Of a stretch of DNA of 5,875 bases, positions 5,687-5,875 are shown piece after piece; position 1 is the first letter of the stretch, and every line of letters begins with the position of its first letter. Origin of the DNA: Eubacterium sp. Lineage in GTDB: Bacteria; Bacillota_A; Clostridia; Lachnospirales; Lachnospiraceae. The stretch is from the NCBI GenBank assembly GCA_023663915.1, contig JAMPGN010000243.1, positions 1 through 5,875 of the forward strand, given 5' to 3'. The notes below the pieces were generated by a model. The model made no database searches. It was not told the origin of the DNA and worked only from the letters and a program-made list of their open reading frames with translations. The position numbers and the translations under genes were made by a program.

Positions 5687-5709
5687 CTTAATGCGAGGAG
5701 GGATATCAA

Positions 5710-5875
5710 ATGATTGATACACATGAACTCAAGAAAAGAGACTTGTATTTAAATAAGATTATAGCTTTTCAAGATACAGAGCCTGTGAAAGTTGTTACAG
5801 GAATCCGTAGATGCGGTAAATCTAGTCTGCTTAAATTAATGGTTGCCCATTTAAAAGAAAGCGGAATCACTGATG
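5710..5875 (+). CDS. P-loop ATPase, AAA_14/DUF4143 type, 5' part only
   Basis: Only the first 55 codons are in the window; the gene runs off the right edge. The start ATG 5710 follows GAGGAGGG by seven bases. The short N-terminal segment (residues 1-24, with KKRDLYLNKIIAF) leads into VKVVTGIRRCGKSSLL (26-41), which holds a Walker A loop G31-x4-G36-K37-S38. The form GIRRCGKS directly after a short N-terminus is typical of the large clostridial family of ATP-binding proteins with an AAA_14 domain and a C-terminal DUF4143 nuclease-like domain (about 400 residues). The downstream domains cannot be seen, so the family call rests on the Walker A context. The biological role of this family is not established. 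The gene has its own promoter and is set apart from rlmD by the inverted repeat. Confidence 0.8.
   Translation, partial: MIDTHELKKRDLYLNKIIAFQDTEPVKVVTGIRRCGKSSLLKLMVAHLKESGITD

Overview
The window looks like a chromosomal segment of a Firmicute, most likely a gut-type clostridium of the Lachnospiraceae kind. This is an inference from the moderate GC content, the AT-rich intergenic DNA with strong -10 boxes and purine-rich ribosome binding sites, the PadR/HAAS gene pair, and the set of housekeeping genes. No phylogenetic marker was available to confirm it. All recognisable genes are on the + strand.

Layout: (1) 1-381 has no confident gene. Its left part is an open frame of unknown meaning. 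Its right part is a near-consensus promoter with two AT-rich palindromes placed like operators. (2) 382-2063 is a two-gene operon with a one-base overlap: a short PadR-family repressor, then a ten-helix membrane protein with an N-terminal HAAS (permease prefix) domain fused to an FtsW/RodA/SpoVE (SEDS) body. It closes with a hairpin terminator that overlaps the stop codon. (3) 2201-3658 is a full-length M20C aminoacyl-histidine dipeptidase (PepD) with all metal ligands present. (4) 3776-3848 is a tRNA-Pro with the uncommon anticodon AGG, with its own promoter and terminator. (5) 3978-5527 holds a small unrecognised cytoplasmic protein and an RlmD/TrmA-family 23S rRNA uracil-C5 methyltransferase that lacks the N-terminal TRAM domain. 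(6) 5528-5875 holds a perfect 17-bp-arm hairpin that also contains the -35 box of the last gene, a P-loop ATPase of the AAA_14/DUF4143 type cut by the window edge.

How the parts fit: only the PadR and HAAS-SEDS genes form an evident functional module. In it, a DNA-binding repressor is coupled to a membrane protein that could sense or remodel the cell envelope. The peptidase, tRNA, rRNA methyltransferase and ATPase look like independent transcription units. I see no CRISPR array, complete insertion sequence, phage gene or obvious defence system. The observations most worth following are the HAAS-SEDS protein with an apparently altered catalytic site, the twin operator, the AGG proline tRNA, and the terminator/promoter overlap before the ATPase.
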